A stretch of 64,000 nucleotides of DNA from Pseudomonadota bacterium (lineage in GTDB: Bacteria; Myxococcota; Myxococcia; Myxococcales; Myxococcaceae): assembly GCA_023426545.1 (NCBI GenBank), contig JAFAAN010000099.1:1-64000 (forward strand), given 5' to 3'. Below are positions 27,055 to 35,804 of this stretch, piece by piece. A program made the position numbers and the translations under genes. Within the stretch, counting starts at the first letter, position 1. The number at the start of each line of letters is the position of its first letter. Below the pieces are notes generated by a model. It was not told the origin of the DNA. It saw only the letters and a program-made list of their open reading frames with translations, and searched no databases.

Positions 27055-27720
27055 ATGAGCGAGGCTGAGCAAGCAGGCGCTCCGAGCAAGGAGCCGAAGA
27101 TCATCAAGCGGTACACGAACCGGAAGCTCTACGACACCGTGGAGAGCCGATACGTCACCCTTGATGAGATCGCAGCGATGATCAAGGAGGGCACCGAGGT
27201 ACGGATTGTCGACAATCGTACCAAGGAAGACCTGACCTCCGTCACCCTCGCGCAGATCATCTTCGAAGAGGAAAAGAAGAAGAACCAGATGCCGCTGTCG
27301 GTGCTGCGGGAAATCATCCGCCACCCCGGCGAGTCCATCTCGGGCTTCATCCAGAAGGAGGTCTCCCCGCGAGTCGCCTCCATCCGCGAGGAGGCGGAGT
27401 CCCGGCTCGACAAGCTCCTGCGCCGGGACGAGAACGCGCCCCGCCCCGAGGGTGAAGAAGGCGAGGCGACGCCGGAGGCCTCCGCGGCCACCGATGCCTC
27501 GGCCGGGCTCAGCCCCGCGGACCTGCTCAAGGCCAGCCAGCGCGCCTTCGAGGAGTGGCAGCGGCGCATCGACGAGCGCGTGAAGCACGTCGTCGAGAAC
27601 CTCACCGGCAACCTCCCCGCGCTCGGTCGCGACATGGCGACGCTCACGCAGCGCCTGGAGGAGCTGGAGAAGAAGCTGGAGCAGGTCGAACAGCAGAAGC
27701 AGGAGACGAAGCCGGAGTAA
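27055..27720 (+). CDS. PhaR-type polyhydroxyalkanoate regulator-like protein
   Basis: The 221-residue protein has the N-terminal DNA/PHB-binding domain of PhaR repressors at residues 12-75 (IIKRYTNRKLYDTVESRYV, then EVRIVDNRTKEDLT). A middle helical region and an acidic linker follow, then a C-terminal coiled coil (MATLTQRLEELEKKLEQVE) like that of phasins. In PHA-producing bacteria PhaR represses phasin genes and senses the granule. No phaC or phaAB is nearby, so the target may differ here. I start at ATG 27055, with GGAG eight bases upstream; an in-frame start at 27022 adds 11 residues. It is convergent with the ParA gene. Confidence 0.8.
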   Translation: MSEAEQAGAPSKEPKIIKRYTNRKLYDTVESRYVTLDEIAAMIKEGTEVRIVDNRTKEDLTSVTLAQIIFEEEKKKNQMPLSVLREIIRHPGESISGFIQKEVSPRVASIREEAESRLDKLLRRDENAPRPEGEEGEATPEASAATDASAGLSPADLLKASQRAFEEWQRRIDERVKHVVENLTGNLPALGRDMATLTQRLEELEKKLEQVEQQKQETKPE

Positions 27721-27730
27721 CGGCGCCGCC

Positions 27731-28531
27731 TCACTCCCTCCGCGACGCCCGCCTCCGCTTGGGGGCGGGCTCCCCATGGAGCTCCGCCGCGATGGCGGCC
27801 AGCATCTGTGCGCCCCGGCTGCGCGGCGCGTACTCCCAGATGGTCTGCCCGTGGCTCTGGGCCTCGTCGACCTTCACGTCATAGCCCAGCGGCGTGGCGG
27901 CCAGCGCGTCCGGGAAGTAGGCCTTCAGACGCTCGAGAATCGCCGTGGCCAGCGCCGTCTTCCGGTACAGCGTGGGCACCACCTTGGTGACGCGCAGGTC
28001 CGGCCGGCCCTCCGCCTCGCCCACCTGACGGACGGTGTCCGCCACCTCCGCGCAGCCATCCAGCGCCAGGTACGTCAACGCCACCGGCACCACCACCTCC
28101 GTGGCGGCCACGAGGATGTTGCGCGTCGTGGTCCCCATGGACGGCGGCGCGTCGAACACGACGGCGTCGTACCCCGCCGCCTCGGCCGCGCGCAGCCGGT
28201 CCGCCAGCCGGTGGGCCCGGCGCGCATCGGCGGCCACCACCACCGGGAAGTCCGCCATCTCCTTGTAGGCCGGCAGCACGTCCAGCCCGGCGACGGCGGA
28301 GCGCTGGACGACGTCCTCGAAGGCCACCGATGTGTCCGTCAGCAGGTGGAACACGTTGCGAGGCAGCGTGCGCACATCCACGCCCAGCGCCTTGCCCGCA
28401 TGCCCCTGCGTGTCCAGGTCCACCAGCAGCACCCGCAGCCCACGCTCCAGAGCCAGCCAGGCGGCCGTGTTCACCGCCAGGGTCGTCTTGCAGGTCCCAC
28501 CCTTCTCATTGATGAACGCGATGCGCCTCAT
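27731..28531 (-). CDS. ParA/MinD-family ATPase
   Basis: This 266-residue protein has a deviant Walker A motif with both lysines (Lys10 and Lys15 in EKGGTCKTT), Walker A' LLVDLDTQGHAGKALG and Walker B AVVFDAPPS. It is a ParA-type ATPase that positions cargo by cycling on DNA or the membrane. No ParB or parS gene is next to it, so it is an orphan, non-segregation member. It lies 57 bases downstream of the phasin-like gene on the same strand, which suggests a shared transcript and possible granule or complex positioning. I start at ATG 28531; the GTG-type start at 28552 adds seven unlikely residues. Confidence 0.85.
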   Translation of the reverse strand: MRRIAFINEKGGTCKTTLAVNTAAWLALERGLRVLLVDLDTQGHAGKALGVDVRTLPRNVFHLLTDTSVAFEDVVQRSAVAGLDVLPAYKEMADFPVVVAADARRAHRLADRLRAAEAAGYDAVVFDAPPSMGTTTRNILVAATEVVVPVALTYLALDGCAEVADTVRQVGEAEGRPDLRVTKVVPTLYRKTALATAILERLKAYFPDALAATPLGYDVKVDEAQSHGQTIWEYAPRSRGAQMLAAIAAELHGEPAPKRRRASRRE

Positions 28532-28588
28532 GGCCGGGCACTCCTCATCCACCGAGCAGGTGGCGACAGCCGACGTCTGTTGTGCGGA

Positions 28589-28897
28589 CTACTTCTTCTG
28601 TGGGGCCTTCGCCTCCAGCAGCATGTCGACCTTGCCCTCGACGGACGAGAGCAGGCGCTCCAGGTCGTCCACCTTCGAACGAAGCTGCTCCAGGTCCGCG
28701 GTGGACGGCAGGTTCATGGCGGACAGGGCCGTGCGCAGCGCGCTGTCCAGGGTGCCCTTCGCCGCCAGGGAGCGGGACACCAGCGTCTGCACCGCCACCA
28801 CGAACTTCTCATTCGACAGAAGCTGCTGGGCCAGCTTGCCGATGCGCTCCTCACCCGTCTCCACGAGCTTCTTCATCACCGGATTGTTCTTGAGCAT
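28589..28897 (-). CDS. Phasin-like coiled-coil protein
   Basis: The 102-residue, all-helical protein ends with MNLPSTADLEQLRSKVDDL followed by a leucine heptad. This resembles the C-terminal part of PhaF/PhaI phasins (a LGVPT-type turn followed by a coiled coil). Phasins coat polyhydroxyalkanoate granules. Together with the PhaR-like gene 1 kb away and the ParA gene downstream, this supports a granule-related or PhaR-partner role, but the match is by eye and short. It is divergent from the first ArsA gene. Confidence 0.6.
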   Translation of the reverse strand: MLKNNPVMKKLVETGEERIGKLAQQLLSNEKFVVAVQTLVSRSLAAKGTLDSALRTALSAMNLPSTADLEQLRSKVDDLERLLSSVEGKVDMLLEAKAPQKK

Positions 28898-29022
28898 GGG
28901 GAACCGCGTGTCCTCACGAACGAGGCCCTACCGGGCCCTCTGGAAGTCTTGAAGAAAACGCCGCACTCTGCGAGGGGGCAACGCGGCGTGTCAAGCAGGG
29001 CAACAACCTGCGGCCAAACGCG

Positions 29023-29051
29023 TTGACTCCCGTGAACACCATTCCTACGGT
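29023..29051 (+). promoter_or_regulatory. Candidate promoter for the ArsA-like pair
   Basis: TTGACT (29023-29028) and TACGGT (29046-29051) are spaced exactly 17 bases. The ATG follows 16 bases after the second box, so the leader would be very short. Confidence 0.5.
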
Positions 29052-29067
29052 TCGCCGCTCTCTTTCT

Positions 29068-29982
29068 ATGGCCGGACTACTCGACAAGCGCCTGTGGATC
29101 GTCTCCGGCAAGGGCGGAGTCGGCAAGAGCACCGTCGCGGCGGCATTGGCCCTGCGCTCGGCACGCGCCGGGCGGCGCACGCTGGTGTGTGAGGTGAACA
29201 CCCAGGAGCGCGTCAGCCGCCTCCTGGAGCGCCCCGAAGCAGGGCCCGAGATTGCCTTGCTGGAGAAGAACCTCTGGGCCGTCAACGTGCGACCGCAGGA
29301 GGCCATGCGCGAGTACGGCCTCATGGTCCTCCGCTTCGAGGCCCTCTACAAGACGGTCTTCGAGAACCGGCTGGCGCGCCAGTTCCTCCGCTTCATCCCG
29401 TCCCTGCAGGAGCTGGTGCTGCTGGGGAAAATCATGTTCCACCTGCAGGAGACGCTCCCCGACGGGCGGCCGCGCTTCGACACCATCGTCATGGACGCGC
29501 CCGCCACCGGCCACGCCATCTCCTTCCTCAGCGTGCCGCAGGTGCTGCTTCAGACGGTGCCGCCGGGCCCCATGGCCCGCGAGGCCCAGAAGATGCGGGA
29601 CCTCCTCGTCGACCCCTCCGTGACGGCCGCGGTGCTGGTGGCCCTGCCGGAGGAGATGCCGGTGAACGAGGCGGTGGAGCTGCACGCGGCGCTGCAGGAC
29701 AAGGTGAACCTGCGCACGCACGCGGCCGTGCTCAACCAGTCCTTCCCGGAGCGCTTCACCGAGGCGGACCTGGAGGCGCTCCAGGGCCATCCGGAGCTGC
29801 TCGCCGTGGCCCAGGCGCACCACGACCGGGCGATGCAGGCGGTGCTCGCGGGGACCAAGCTGGAGCGCAACCTGCACGCGCCCGTGTACCCCGTCCCCCG
29901 GCTCTTCACGCCCGAGTTCGGGCGCAAGGCGATTGAACAGGTCATGGCGCACCTCGAACCTCTCGTGACGGGGGCCGCGTGA
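29068..29982 (+). CDS. ArsA/Get3-family ATPase, first of pair
   Basis: This 304-residue protein has the deviant Walker A motif SGKGGVGKST (signature Lys15 and Lys20), TIVMDAPATGHAISFL as Walker B/switch region, and a helical insertion like the ArsA/Get3 client-binding part. ArsA family members drive arsenite export or deliver tail-anchored proteins; no ars gene is near, so metal export is unlikely. The next gene overlaps it by GTGA and is a second ArsA-like ATPase, so the two probably form a heterodimer. I start at ATG 29068; the alternative TTG at 29023 is the promoter box. Confidence 0.8.
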   Translation: MAGLLDKRLWIVSGKGGVGKSTVAAALALRSARAGRRTLVCEVNTQERVSRLLERPEAGPEIALLEKNLWAVNVRPQEAMREYGLMVLRFEALYKTVFENRLARQFLRFIPSLQELVLLGKIMFHLQETLPDGRPRFDTIVMDAPATGHAISFLSVPQVLLQTVPPGPMAREAQKMRDLLVDPSVTAAVLVALPEEMPVNEAVELHAALQDKVNLRTHAAVLNQSFPERFTEADLEALQGHPELLAVAQAHHDRAMQAVLAGTKLERNLHAPVYPVPRLFTPEFGRKAIEQVMAHLEPLVTGAA

Positions 29983-31091
29983 GCCCGGCCCTGACGCTCG
30001 CGCTCGCGGGCAAGCGCGTCCTCATCTGCGTGGGCTCCGGCGGTGTGGGCAAGACGACGGCGGCGGCGGCCCTGGCCCTGCGGGCCTCGGTGGATGGGCG
30101 CTCCAGCATGGTGTGCACCATCGACCCGGCGAGGCGGCTGGCCAACTCGCTGGGCCTCACGGCGCTGGGCAACGCGGAGACGCGGGTGCCGGCCACCGCC
30201 CTGGAGCCGCTGGGCATCCAGGCGCGCGCGCCCCTCTACGCGATGATGCTGGACATGAAGCAGACGTGGGACGACCTCATCGCCCGCGTCGCCTCGCCCG
30301 AGCAGCGCGAGCGCATCCTGGCCAACCGCTTCTACCAGTCGCTCTCCACGGCCCTGGCGGGCAGTCAGGAGTACATCTCCATGGAGAAGCTGTGGGAGCT
30401 GCGCCGCAGCAGCAACTACGAGCTCATCGTCCTGGACACCCCGCCCACCGCGCACGCGCTGGACTTCCTGGACGCCCCCAACCGGGTGCTGGACTTCCTG
30501 GACAACGACGCGGCGAAGTGGCTCCTCACCCCGGCGCTGAAGGCGGGCAAGCTGGGGATGTCGCTGTTCAACCGCAGCGGCTACGTCATGCGGGGGCTGG
30601 CGAAGTTCACCGGTACGGAGATGCTCCAGGAGCTCTCCAACTTCATGCTCGCCATCTCCTCCCTCAACGAGGGCTTCCGCGAGCGCGCCCGGGGCGTTCG
30701 CCAGCTCCTGGCGGACCCGAACACCGGCTTCGTGCTGGTGACGAGCCCCCACCGCGAGCGCATGGACGAGGCCATCCATTTCTACGAGCTGCTCCAGCAG
30801 CACCGGATGGAGGTGGTGTCCCTGGTGGTCAACCGCGTGCACCCCATGCCCACCGAGGCGCTCTGGGCGGACGCGGCCACGCTGACGCCCACCCGGCGGG
30901 CCAAGGTGGAGGAGACGCTCCGCGAGCAGCAGCTCATGGCCGAGCAGGACCGCGCCGGCATCGCGCAGCTCCAGGCCGCCTGTCCGGGCGTCCCCATCGT
31001 CCAGGTGCCCCGCTTCGCGTTGGATGTCCACGATATCTCCGCCCTGTGGCGGACCGGGCGGTATCTGGTGGGCGACGAGACGCTCGGGTGA
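29979..31091 (+). CDS. ArsA/Get3-family ATPase, second of pair, altered Walker A
   Basis: The 370-residue protein starts at a GTG overlapping the previous stop by four bases. The P-loop reads VGSGGVGKTT: the catalytic lysine (Lys25) is present but the signature lysine of the deviant Walker A is Ser20. Other family segments are clear: TIDPARRLANSLG, ELIVLDTPPTAHALDFLD and the C-terminal VPRFALDVHDI. The signature lysine normally acts across the dimer, so this subunit could depend on its partner, which keeps it. A role in handling hydrophobic proteins is possible; no client is identifiable. Confidence 0.8.
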   Translation: MSPALTLALAGKRVLICVGSGGVGKTTAAAALALRASVDGRSSMVCTIDPARRLANSLGLTALGNAETRVPATALEPLGIQARAPLYAMMLDMKQTWDDLIARVASPEQRERILANRFYQSLSTALAGSQEYISMEKLWELRRSSNYELIVLDTPPTAHALDFLDAPNRVLDFLDNDAAKWLLTPALKAGKLGMSLFNRSGYVMRGLAKFTGTEMLQELSNFMLAISSLNEGFRERARGVRQLLADPNTGFVLVTSPHRERMDEAIHFYELLQQHRMEVVSLVVNRVHPMPTEALWADAATLTPTRRAKVEETLREQQLMAEQDRAGIAQLQAACPGVPIVQVPRFALDVHDISALWRTGRYLVGDETLG

Positions 31092-31317
31092 CCAGACAGG
31101 GCCTGACGGCTCCCGGTCCCCGGCTCCGTTTTCGCGTTTCCCCTGGAGCCCGTGCGCGCCGGGCGCACTTCTTCAATCCCGCCGTCCGCGGGGAGCAGAC
31201 GGGCGGGGGAGCGTGACCGGGGGCCACGCATTAAGCTGGCGGGCACGGTGACGGTGGTGGGAACTCCACGGCGCCCGGCGCTGTCCGGGTGGGTGGCCGG
31301 TCCAGGAGGATGATGCG

Positions 31318-32478
31318 GTGAACGGGAAAGCGCGGAAGCAGGTGCCAGTCAACCGATGGTGGTGGGTGGCGGCGCTGGGCGTCGCCGTGTCCGGATGCCG
31401 GACGACGGGCGCCGCCTCGAAGGAGACGGCGCAGGCGGCGCCGAGGCAGGAAATCCACTTCGACGCGGTGACCGTCACGGCGGACCTGGAGCTGGACAAG
31501 CTCAATGACGAAGAGCTCTTCGCCGGTGGCACCTCGGCCTTCGCGGCGAACGACTTCCAGCAGGCGGCGCGCTACTTCGGCAGGCTCGCGGACTTCTTCC
31601 CGGACAGCCGCCACCGCCGCGCGGCGCTCTACAACGCGGGGCTCGCCCATCAGCGCCTCAAGGAGTGGGAGGAGGCCGGACACCGCTTCTCCGAGCTGTC
31701 GGACCCGGCGAAGGGCCAGGGCGACGCGCTCGACGCGGCCTTCCGCGTGGCGGAGGTGGACTACCACCTGGAGCGCTACGAGCAGGCCGCGAAGCAGTTG
31801 GGCATCATCGCCACTCGCGAGGACCTGCCCGTCAACCGCCGCCTGGAAGCGCAGGTGCAGCAGGGCATCTGCCAGTTGGAGAGCGGCGCGCCAGAGGCCG
31901 CCGAGTCCACGCTGCGCAAGGCGCTCTCCACCTACGACGCCCTGGAGGACAAGGGCGAGGTGGACGACTACTTCCCCGCGCAGGCCCACTTCTTCATCGG
32001 CGAGCTGTACCGGCTCCACTACGACAACGTGAGGCTGGACCCGGCGAAGGGCGTGGACAGGCTCTCCCAGGACCTCAACTACAAGGCGGAGCTGCTCCTG
32101 TCCGCGCAGGGGCACTACCTGCGCTCCATCCGCGTGGGCAACGGCTACTGGGCCACCGCGGCGGGCGCGCAGATTGGCGCGCTGTACGAGAACCTCTACG
32201 AGCACATGGTGAACTCGCCCGCGCCCGCGGAGCTGGACGCCAGCGAGGCCGAGGTCTACCGGCAGGAACTCCGGAAGAAGATTCGCGTGCTGCTCACCAA
32301 GTCCATCAACATCTACGAGCGCACCCTGGAGACGGCCGAGCGCATCGGCTCGCAGAGCACCTTCGTGGACCGCACGCGCGAGAGCCTCGCCAAGGTGAAG
32401 GCCCTGCTGCTGGCCGACGCGGAGGGAGAGCCCGCGTCCACGGCGCCTCCTTCCCCCAGGGGCGAGCCCCACACCTGA
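31318..32478 (+). CDS. TPR-repeat lipoprotein
   Basis: The 386-residue protein has a signal segment (WWWVAALGVAVSGC) with lipobox VSGC. Tetratricopeptide-like helical pairs run over residues 60-200 (FAANDFQQAARYFGRLADFF, RAALYNAGLAHQRLKEWEEA), followed by further long helices. GTG 31318 is the start: GGAGG lies eight bases before it and the nearby ATGs are out of frame or stopped. It is probably an outer-membrane or periplasmic assembly protein. The M48 protease gene follows after 48 bases on the same strand. Confidence 0.7.
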   Translation: MNGKARKQVPVNRWWWVAALGVAVSGCRTTGAASKETAQAAPRQEIHFDAVTVTADLELDKLNDEELFAGGTSAFAANDFQQAARYFGRLADFFPDSRHRRAALYNAGLAHQRLKEWEEAGHRFSELSDPAKGQGDALDAAFRVAEVDYHLERYEQAAKQLGIIATREDLPVNRRLEAQVQQGICQLESGAPEAAESTLRKALSTYDALEDKGEVDDYFPAQAHFFIGELYRLHYDNVRLDPAKGVDRLSQDLNYKAELLLSAQGHYLRSIRVGNGYWATAAGAQIGALYENLYEHMVNSPAPAELDASEAEVYRQELRKKIRVLLTKSINIYERTLETAERIGSQSTFVDRTRESLAKVKALLLADAEGEPASTAPPSPRGEPHT

Positions 32479-32526
32479 GCGCCCCGGCTGGCAGGCCCGA
32501 TGCCCACGGCGTAGCCTGGGGCCTCC

Positions 32527-33720
32527 ATGGAGCCCCTGTTCACGCCCGAGCAACTGGCGGAGATTCACGCCTTCCACCAGCCCTATTACATCCGGGCCGC
32601 GGTGGAGCCCTTCTTCCGCCTGGGCCTGCTCCTGCTGCTCCTGGGCGTGCTCGTCCAGCCCTTCTACCGCCTGGCCGTGGCGGCCGCCGCTGGCCTGGAG
32701 CGGCGGCTCGGCTTCCTCCGGACCGCACCCGTCAGCCGCGCCTTCTTCAGCGCCATGGACCGGCTGTGGGGTGAGCCCGGCTGGGGCGCGGCGGTGCTCT
32801 TCGCGCTCTTCACGGACCTCTTCGTCACGCTCGTCTACCTGCCGGTGGACGTCTGGTTCAGCTACACGCTCGAGCACCGGCACGGCATGTCCACGCAGAC
32901 TCCGGGCACCTTCGCGTGGGACCTGCTGAAGGCCCACCTGGTGGCGGCCTTCGCCATCGCCACGCTCGTCATCGGGCTCTTTGGCCTGGCGCGCAGGCTG
33001 CGGCGGTGGTGGCTGGTGCTGGGCGTCCCCGTGGCCCTGCTGCTGCTCGTCTCCGCCGCGCTGGACCCGTATCGCGGGCGCCTCTTCTTCGACCAGAAGC
33101 CGCTGCCCGAGGGGCCCCTGCGCAACCGAATCACCGGGCTCATGGCGCGGGCGGACATCGCCTTCGCCGACGTCATGGTGGAGGAGACGTCCGTGGCCTC
33201 CCGCCGGCTCCAGGCCTACTTCGCCGGGCAGGGCCCCACGCGCACCATCGTCCTCAACGACGTCATCCTCCGGGAGCTGACGGAGGATGAAGTCCTGGCC
33301 GCGGTGGCCCACGAGGCGGGGCACGTGCAGGAGACGAAGTGGCCCGCACGCATCGCTTCGTCAGTGGCGCTCCTCGCCCTGCTCTTCACGCTCGACCGGC
33401 TGCTGCGCCGGTCCGCCTCCCAGGGCTGGTTCGGCGCCACCCGCTTCGCGGACATCCGGAACCTGCCCCTGCTCTCCCTGCTCTTCTTCACCGTCATGGT
33501 GGTGGGCAAGCCCGTCGCCGGTGCCTTCTCCCGGGAGCGGGAGCGCGTGGCGGACCGCTATGCCCTTCAGCTCACCGGTGATGTCGACGCCTTCCGCCGC
33601 ATGCTGGTGAAGGCCGCGCGCGTCAACAAGATGGACCCCGAGCCCCCACGCTGGGTCGTCCTCAAGGGTATGAGCCATCCGCCCATTGGCGAGCGGATTG
33701 GCTCGCTCCCTCCTCCCTGA
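32527..33720 (+). CDS. M48 (Ste24/CAAX-type) membrane metalloprotease
   Basis: This 397-residue protein has several membrane helices and the zinc motif HEAGH (His262, Glu263, His266). The third ligand is probably Glu339 in RERERVADRYAL. Layout and length match Ste24-type CAAX proteases: N-terminal helices, the segment VYLPVDVWFSYTLEHRHGMS, then the catalytic domain. It cleaves or degrades proteins at the inner membrane, with a role in quality control. It may be co-transcribed with the TPR lipoprotein upstream. Confidence 0.9.
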   Translation: MEPLFTPEQLAEIHAFHQPYYIRAAVEPFFRLGLLLLLLGVLVQPFYRLAVAAAAGLERRLGFLRTAPVSRAFFSAMDRLWGEPGWGAAVLFALFTDLFVTLVYLPVDVWFSYTLEHRHGMSTQTPGTFAWDLLKAHLVAAFAIATLVIGLFGLARRLRRWWLVLGVPVALLLLVSAALDPYRGRLFFDQKPLPEGPLRNRITGLMARADIAFADVMVEETSVASRRLQAYFAGQGPTRTIVLNDVILRELTEDEVLAAVAHEAGHVQETKWPARIASSVALLALLFTLDRLLRRSASQGWFGATRFADIRNLPLLSLLFFTVMVVGKPVAGAFSRERERVADRYALQLTGDVDAFRRMLVKAARVNKMDPEPPRWVVLKGMSHPPIGERIGSLPPP

Positions 33721-33842
33721 AACAGCGGTCGACAGGTGGGCTCCCCCCTCCCCTTCCATCCACGCCTCTTCCCCGAGCCCACCCGCCGACTGCCGCCACC
33801 GGGCCGCTCCCCGACGCCCCGGTGGCTCCCCCACTCCCCCAT

Positions 33843-34364
33843 TTACGGCTGCGAGCCCTCCTTCAGCTTCTCCACGGCCATCAGCGTGATGGCCTTCACC
33901 AGCGCCTTCGCCCTGCGGCCTCCCGCGGTCTCTCCGTGCGGGTCGGCCTCCACGGCGTTCGCCAGGTCGGTGAAGCCCTGCCGCTCGCCCCTGCGCAGGT
34001 AGAGCTCACCCCGGTTCGCCAGCGCGACCGGATTGTCAGGCTCCCGCTCCAGGGCGGCGCTGTACTCGGCGATGGCTTCGTCGAGCTTGCCCAGCTTCTG
34101 GTACACGGTGCCCAGCGCCGCACGCGCCGCCGCATCCTTCGGGTTTCCCTCCACCAGCCCCTCGAAGAGGATGCGCGCCTCCTCCAGGCGGCCCGCCGCC
34201 GCGAGGTCACACCCCACCTGGGCAATGGCCTTCGCCTCCTCGAAGGTCATCCCCTCCACCTCGGCCCACGTCGCCTCGCCCCGGGCAAACGCCTTCAAGT
34301 CCTGAATCACACCGCGCTCCATCCGCATGGCCACCGCTCCCTCGTGTTTGATGATGCGTCCCAT
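33843..34364 (-). CDS. SycD/LcrH-like TPR chaperone
   Basis: The 173-residue protein contains about three TPR motifs after a short helical N-terminus. It follows the class II translocator-chaperone pattern: GMTFEEAKAIAQVGCDLAAAG, then ILFEGLVEGNP, then ALGTVYQKLGKLDEAIAEYS. In type III secretion, such chaperones bind the translocator proteins before export. The gene starts six bases after the stop of a translocator-like gene, exactly the position expected for a cognate chaperone. An ATG at 34328 has a better ribosome site (GGAG, eight bases away) and may be the true start. A generic TPR protein is the alternative. Confidence 0.65.
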   Translation of the reverse strand: MGRIIKHEGAVAMRMERGVIQDLKAFARGEATWAEVEGMTFEEAKAIAQVGCDLAAAGRLEEARILFEGLVEGNPKDAAARAALGTVYQKLGKLDEAIAEYSAALEREPDNPVALANRGELYLRRGERQGFTDLANAVEADPHGETAGGRRAKALVKAITLMAVEKLKEGSQP

Positions 34365-34370
34365 GACGGC

Positions 34371-35804
34371 TCAGGCGCTCCGCAGGTTGGAGATGGCCGT
34401 CTTGGCCATTTCGTGGAACTTCGAGGACATGTTGCTCATCAGGTCGAACATCGCCTTGCGCTTCTCCACGAGCCGTTGGAGGCGCAGCTCCAGCTCCTGC
34501 ATGCTGCTCTCCAGCTTCGCGCCCGTCTTCCGGTCCGCTTCGCCAGTGCCCAGCGTCGCCCGCTGGTCGCGCACGTTCGCCATCTGCTCCATGACGTCGA
34601 GAATCTCCTCGTCCGTGTCACTGGAGATGGACATCAGGATGGCTTGAATCTTGTCCTCGATGCTCATGTTGGGGTTGTCGACGATGCTCCGCACGCCCGA
34701 CGAGGCGCTGCCCGCCCTGCGGCTTCCCCCCGAGCCGCTCGTCGACTGCGATGCGCCCGAGGCGCCCTGCTCGGCGTCCGCCTGCCGGAGCGCGGCCGTC
34801 ACGTCCGGCCGCCCCACGATGCCATCCCGCGAACCAATCCCCGCCGCCATCTCCAGCCGGTCGAAGTAGATGGGATGGTCCTTGAAGAACTGCGCCGCGC
34901 GCTTCAGCGTCGACGACGCGCCGGGGCTGCTCAGGATGGCGTCCAGGCTTTCACGTGTGAACCGGTTGTCCTTCACACCCGCCGCCGTGTCGAAGCTGTC
35001 CCAGTTCGCGTCCAGCACGCGCAACGCGTCGTGGTACTCGCGGAAGTCCGGGTCCAGCGCACGCGATGACGAGGCCGGTGGACAATCCGAAACGGGCGCG
35101 GTGCCCCCCCCACCCGTCGTGGCGCCCGTCCCCGGGGGCGGCGTCGAGCCCCCACCGCTGCCGGGGCGCGTGGGCCGGCCATACCTCGCGAACTCCGCCT
35201 CCACCGACTTCAGCTCCCGCTGGAGGTCCTTCACGGTGAAGGTGTCGAAGTTGTTCAGCACGGAGAAGATGCCCACCTTCGCGAGCGGCCCCTGCTGATC
35301 CAACCGCTCGAACAGCGCCGTGTTCTCCACCATGAAGCGGGCCGCGTCGCGGAGCTGGGGCGACAGGCTGGCGTCCGAGGCGATGCGCCGCAAGTCCGTC
35401 TTCGACAGCACGCCGTGCTTCTTGCCGTCGACCAGGTCCAGCTGCTGGAAGTTCGCCTCCAGCACCCGGAGCGCGTCCGCGTAGTCGAGCATCTTCGGGT
35501 CCAGCGGACTGCTGCCCGGGCTCAGGATGGGCGACGAGGACGGCGCGTAGCCGCTGTCGGCCTTCGATTGGCTCGACGAGGACGGATGATACTCCGTCTT
35601 CGCGGGTGGATTCTTCGACAGCTCCTGCGCGACGCCCATGGCGCCACTGGCCGCCATCATGACGTTGCCCGTTGCGGCGCCCGCCGCGACCTTGATGGAG
35701 TTGGTGATGAGTGGCGGCAATCCCAGCGCGTTGCCCGCGAAATCCACCGCGGTGGACATGGGGCCGGCCAGCATGTTGACCGCACCTTTGAGGAAGTCGA
35801 GCAT
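34371..35804 (-). CDS. HrpF-like type III translocator/effector candidate
   Basis: The 477-residue protein has a hydrophobic N-terminus (residues 1-60). It then carries two copies of an HrpF/NopX-type repeat: DALRVLEANFQQLD with KKHGVLSKTDLRRIA near residue 110, and DALRVLDANWDSFD with NRFTRESLDAI near 260. A Gly/Pro/Thr-rich linker separates them. The C-terminus is a long helical region (about residues 375-470, IEDKIQAILMSISSD) ending in a coiled coil. HrpF and NopX insert into host membranes in Xanthomonas and Rhizobium. No needle or export apparatus is in the window, so it would depend on distant genes. The neighbouring SycD-like chaperone strengthens the call. Confidence 0.6.
   Translation of the reverse strand: MLDFLKGAVNMLAGPMSTAVDFAGNALGLPPLITNSIKVAAGAATGNVMMAASGAMGVAQELSKNPPAKTEYHPSSSSQSKADSGYAPSSSPILSPGSSPLDPKMLDYADALRVLEANFQQLDLVDGKKHGVLSKTDLRRIASDASLSPQLRDAARFMVENTALFERLDQQGPLAKVGIFSVLNNFDTFTVKDLQRELKSVEAEFARYGRPTRPGSGGGSTPPPGTGATTGGGGTAPVSDCPPASSSRALDPDFREYHDALRVLDANWDSFDTAAGVKDNRFTRESLDAILSSPGASSTLKRAAQFFKDHPIYFDRLEMAAGIGSRDGIVGRPDVTAALRQADAEQGASGASQSTSGSGGSRRAGSASSGVRSIVDNPNMSIEDKIQAILMSISSDTDEEILDVMEQMANVRDQRATLGTGEADRKTGAKLESSMQELELRLQRLVEKRKAMFDLMSNMSSKFHEMAKTAISNLRSA

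Noticed and set aside
31231..33324. A 697-codon reverse frame opposite the TPR lipoprotein and M48 protease.
   Set aside because: Forward genes have signal peptide, lipobox and HEAGH motifs; the reverse product does not resemble a protein.
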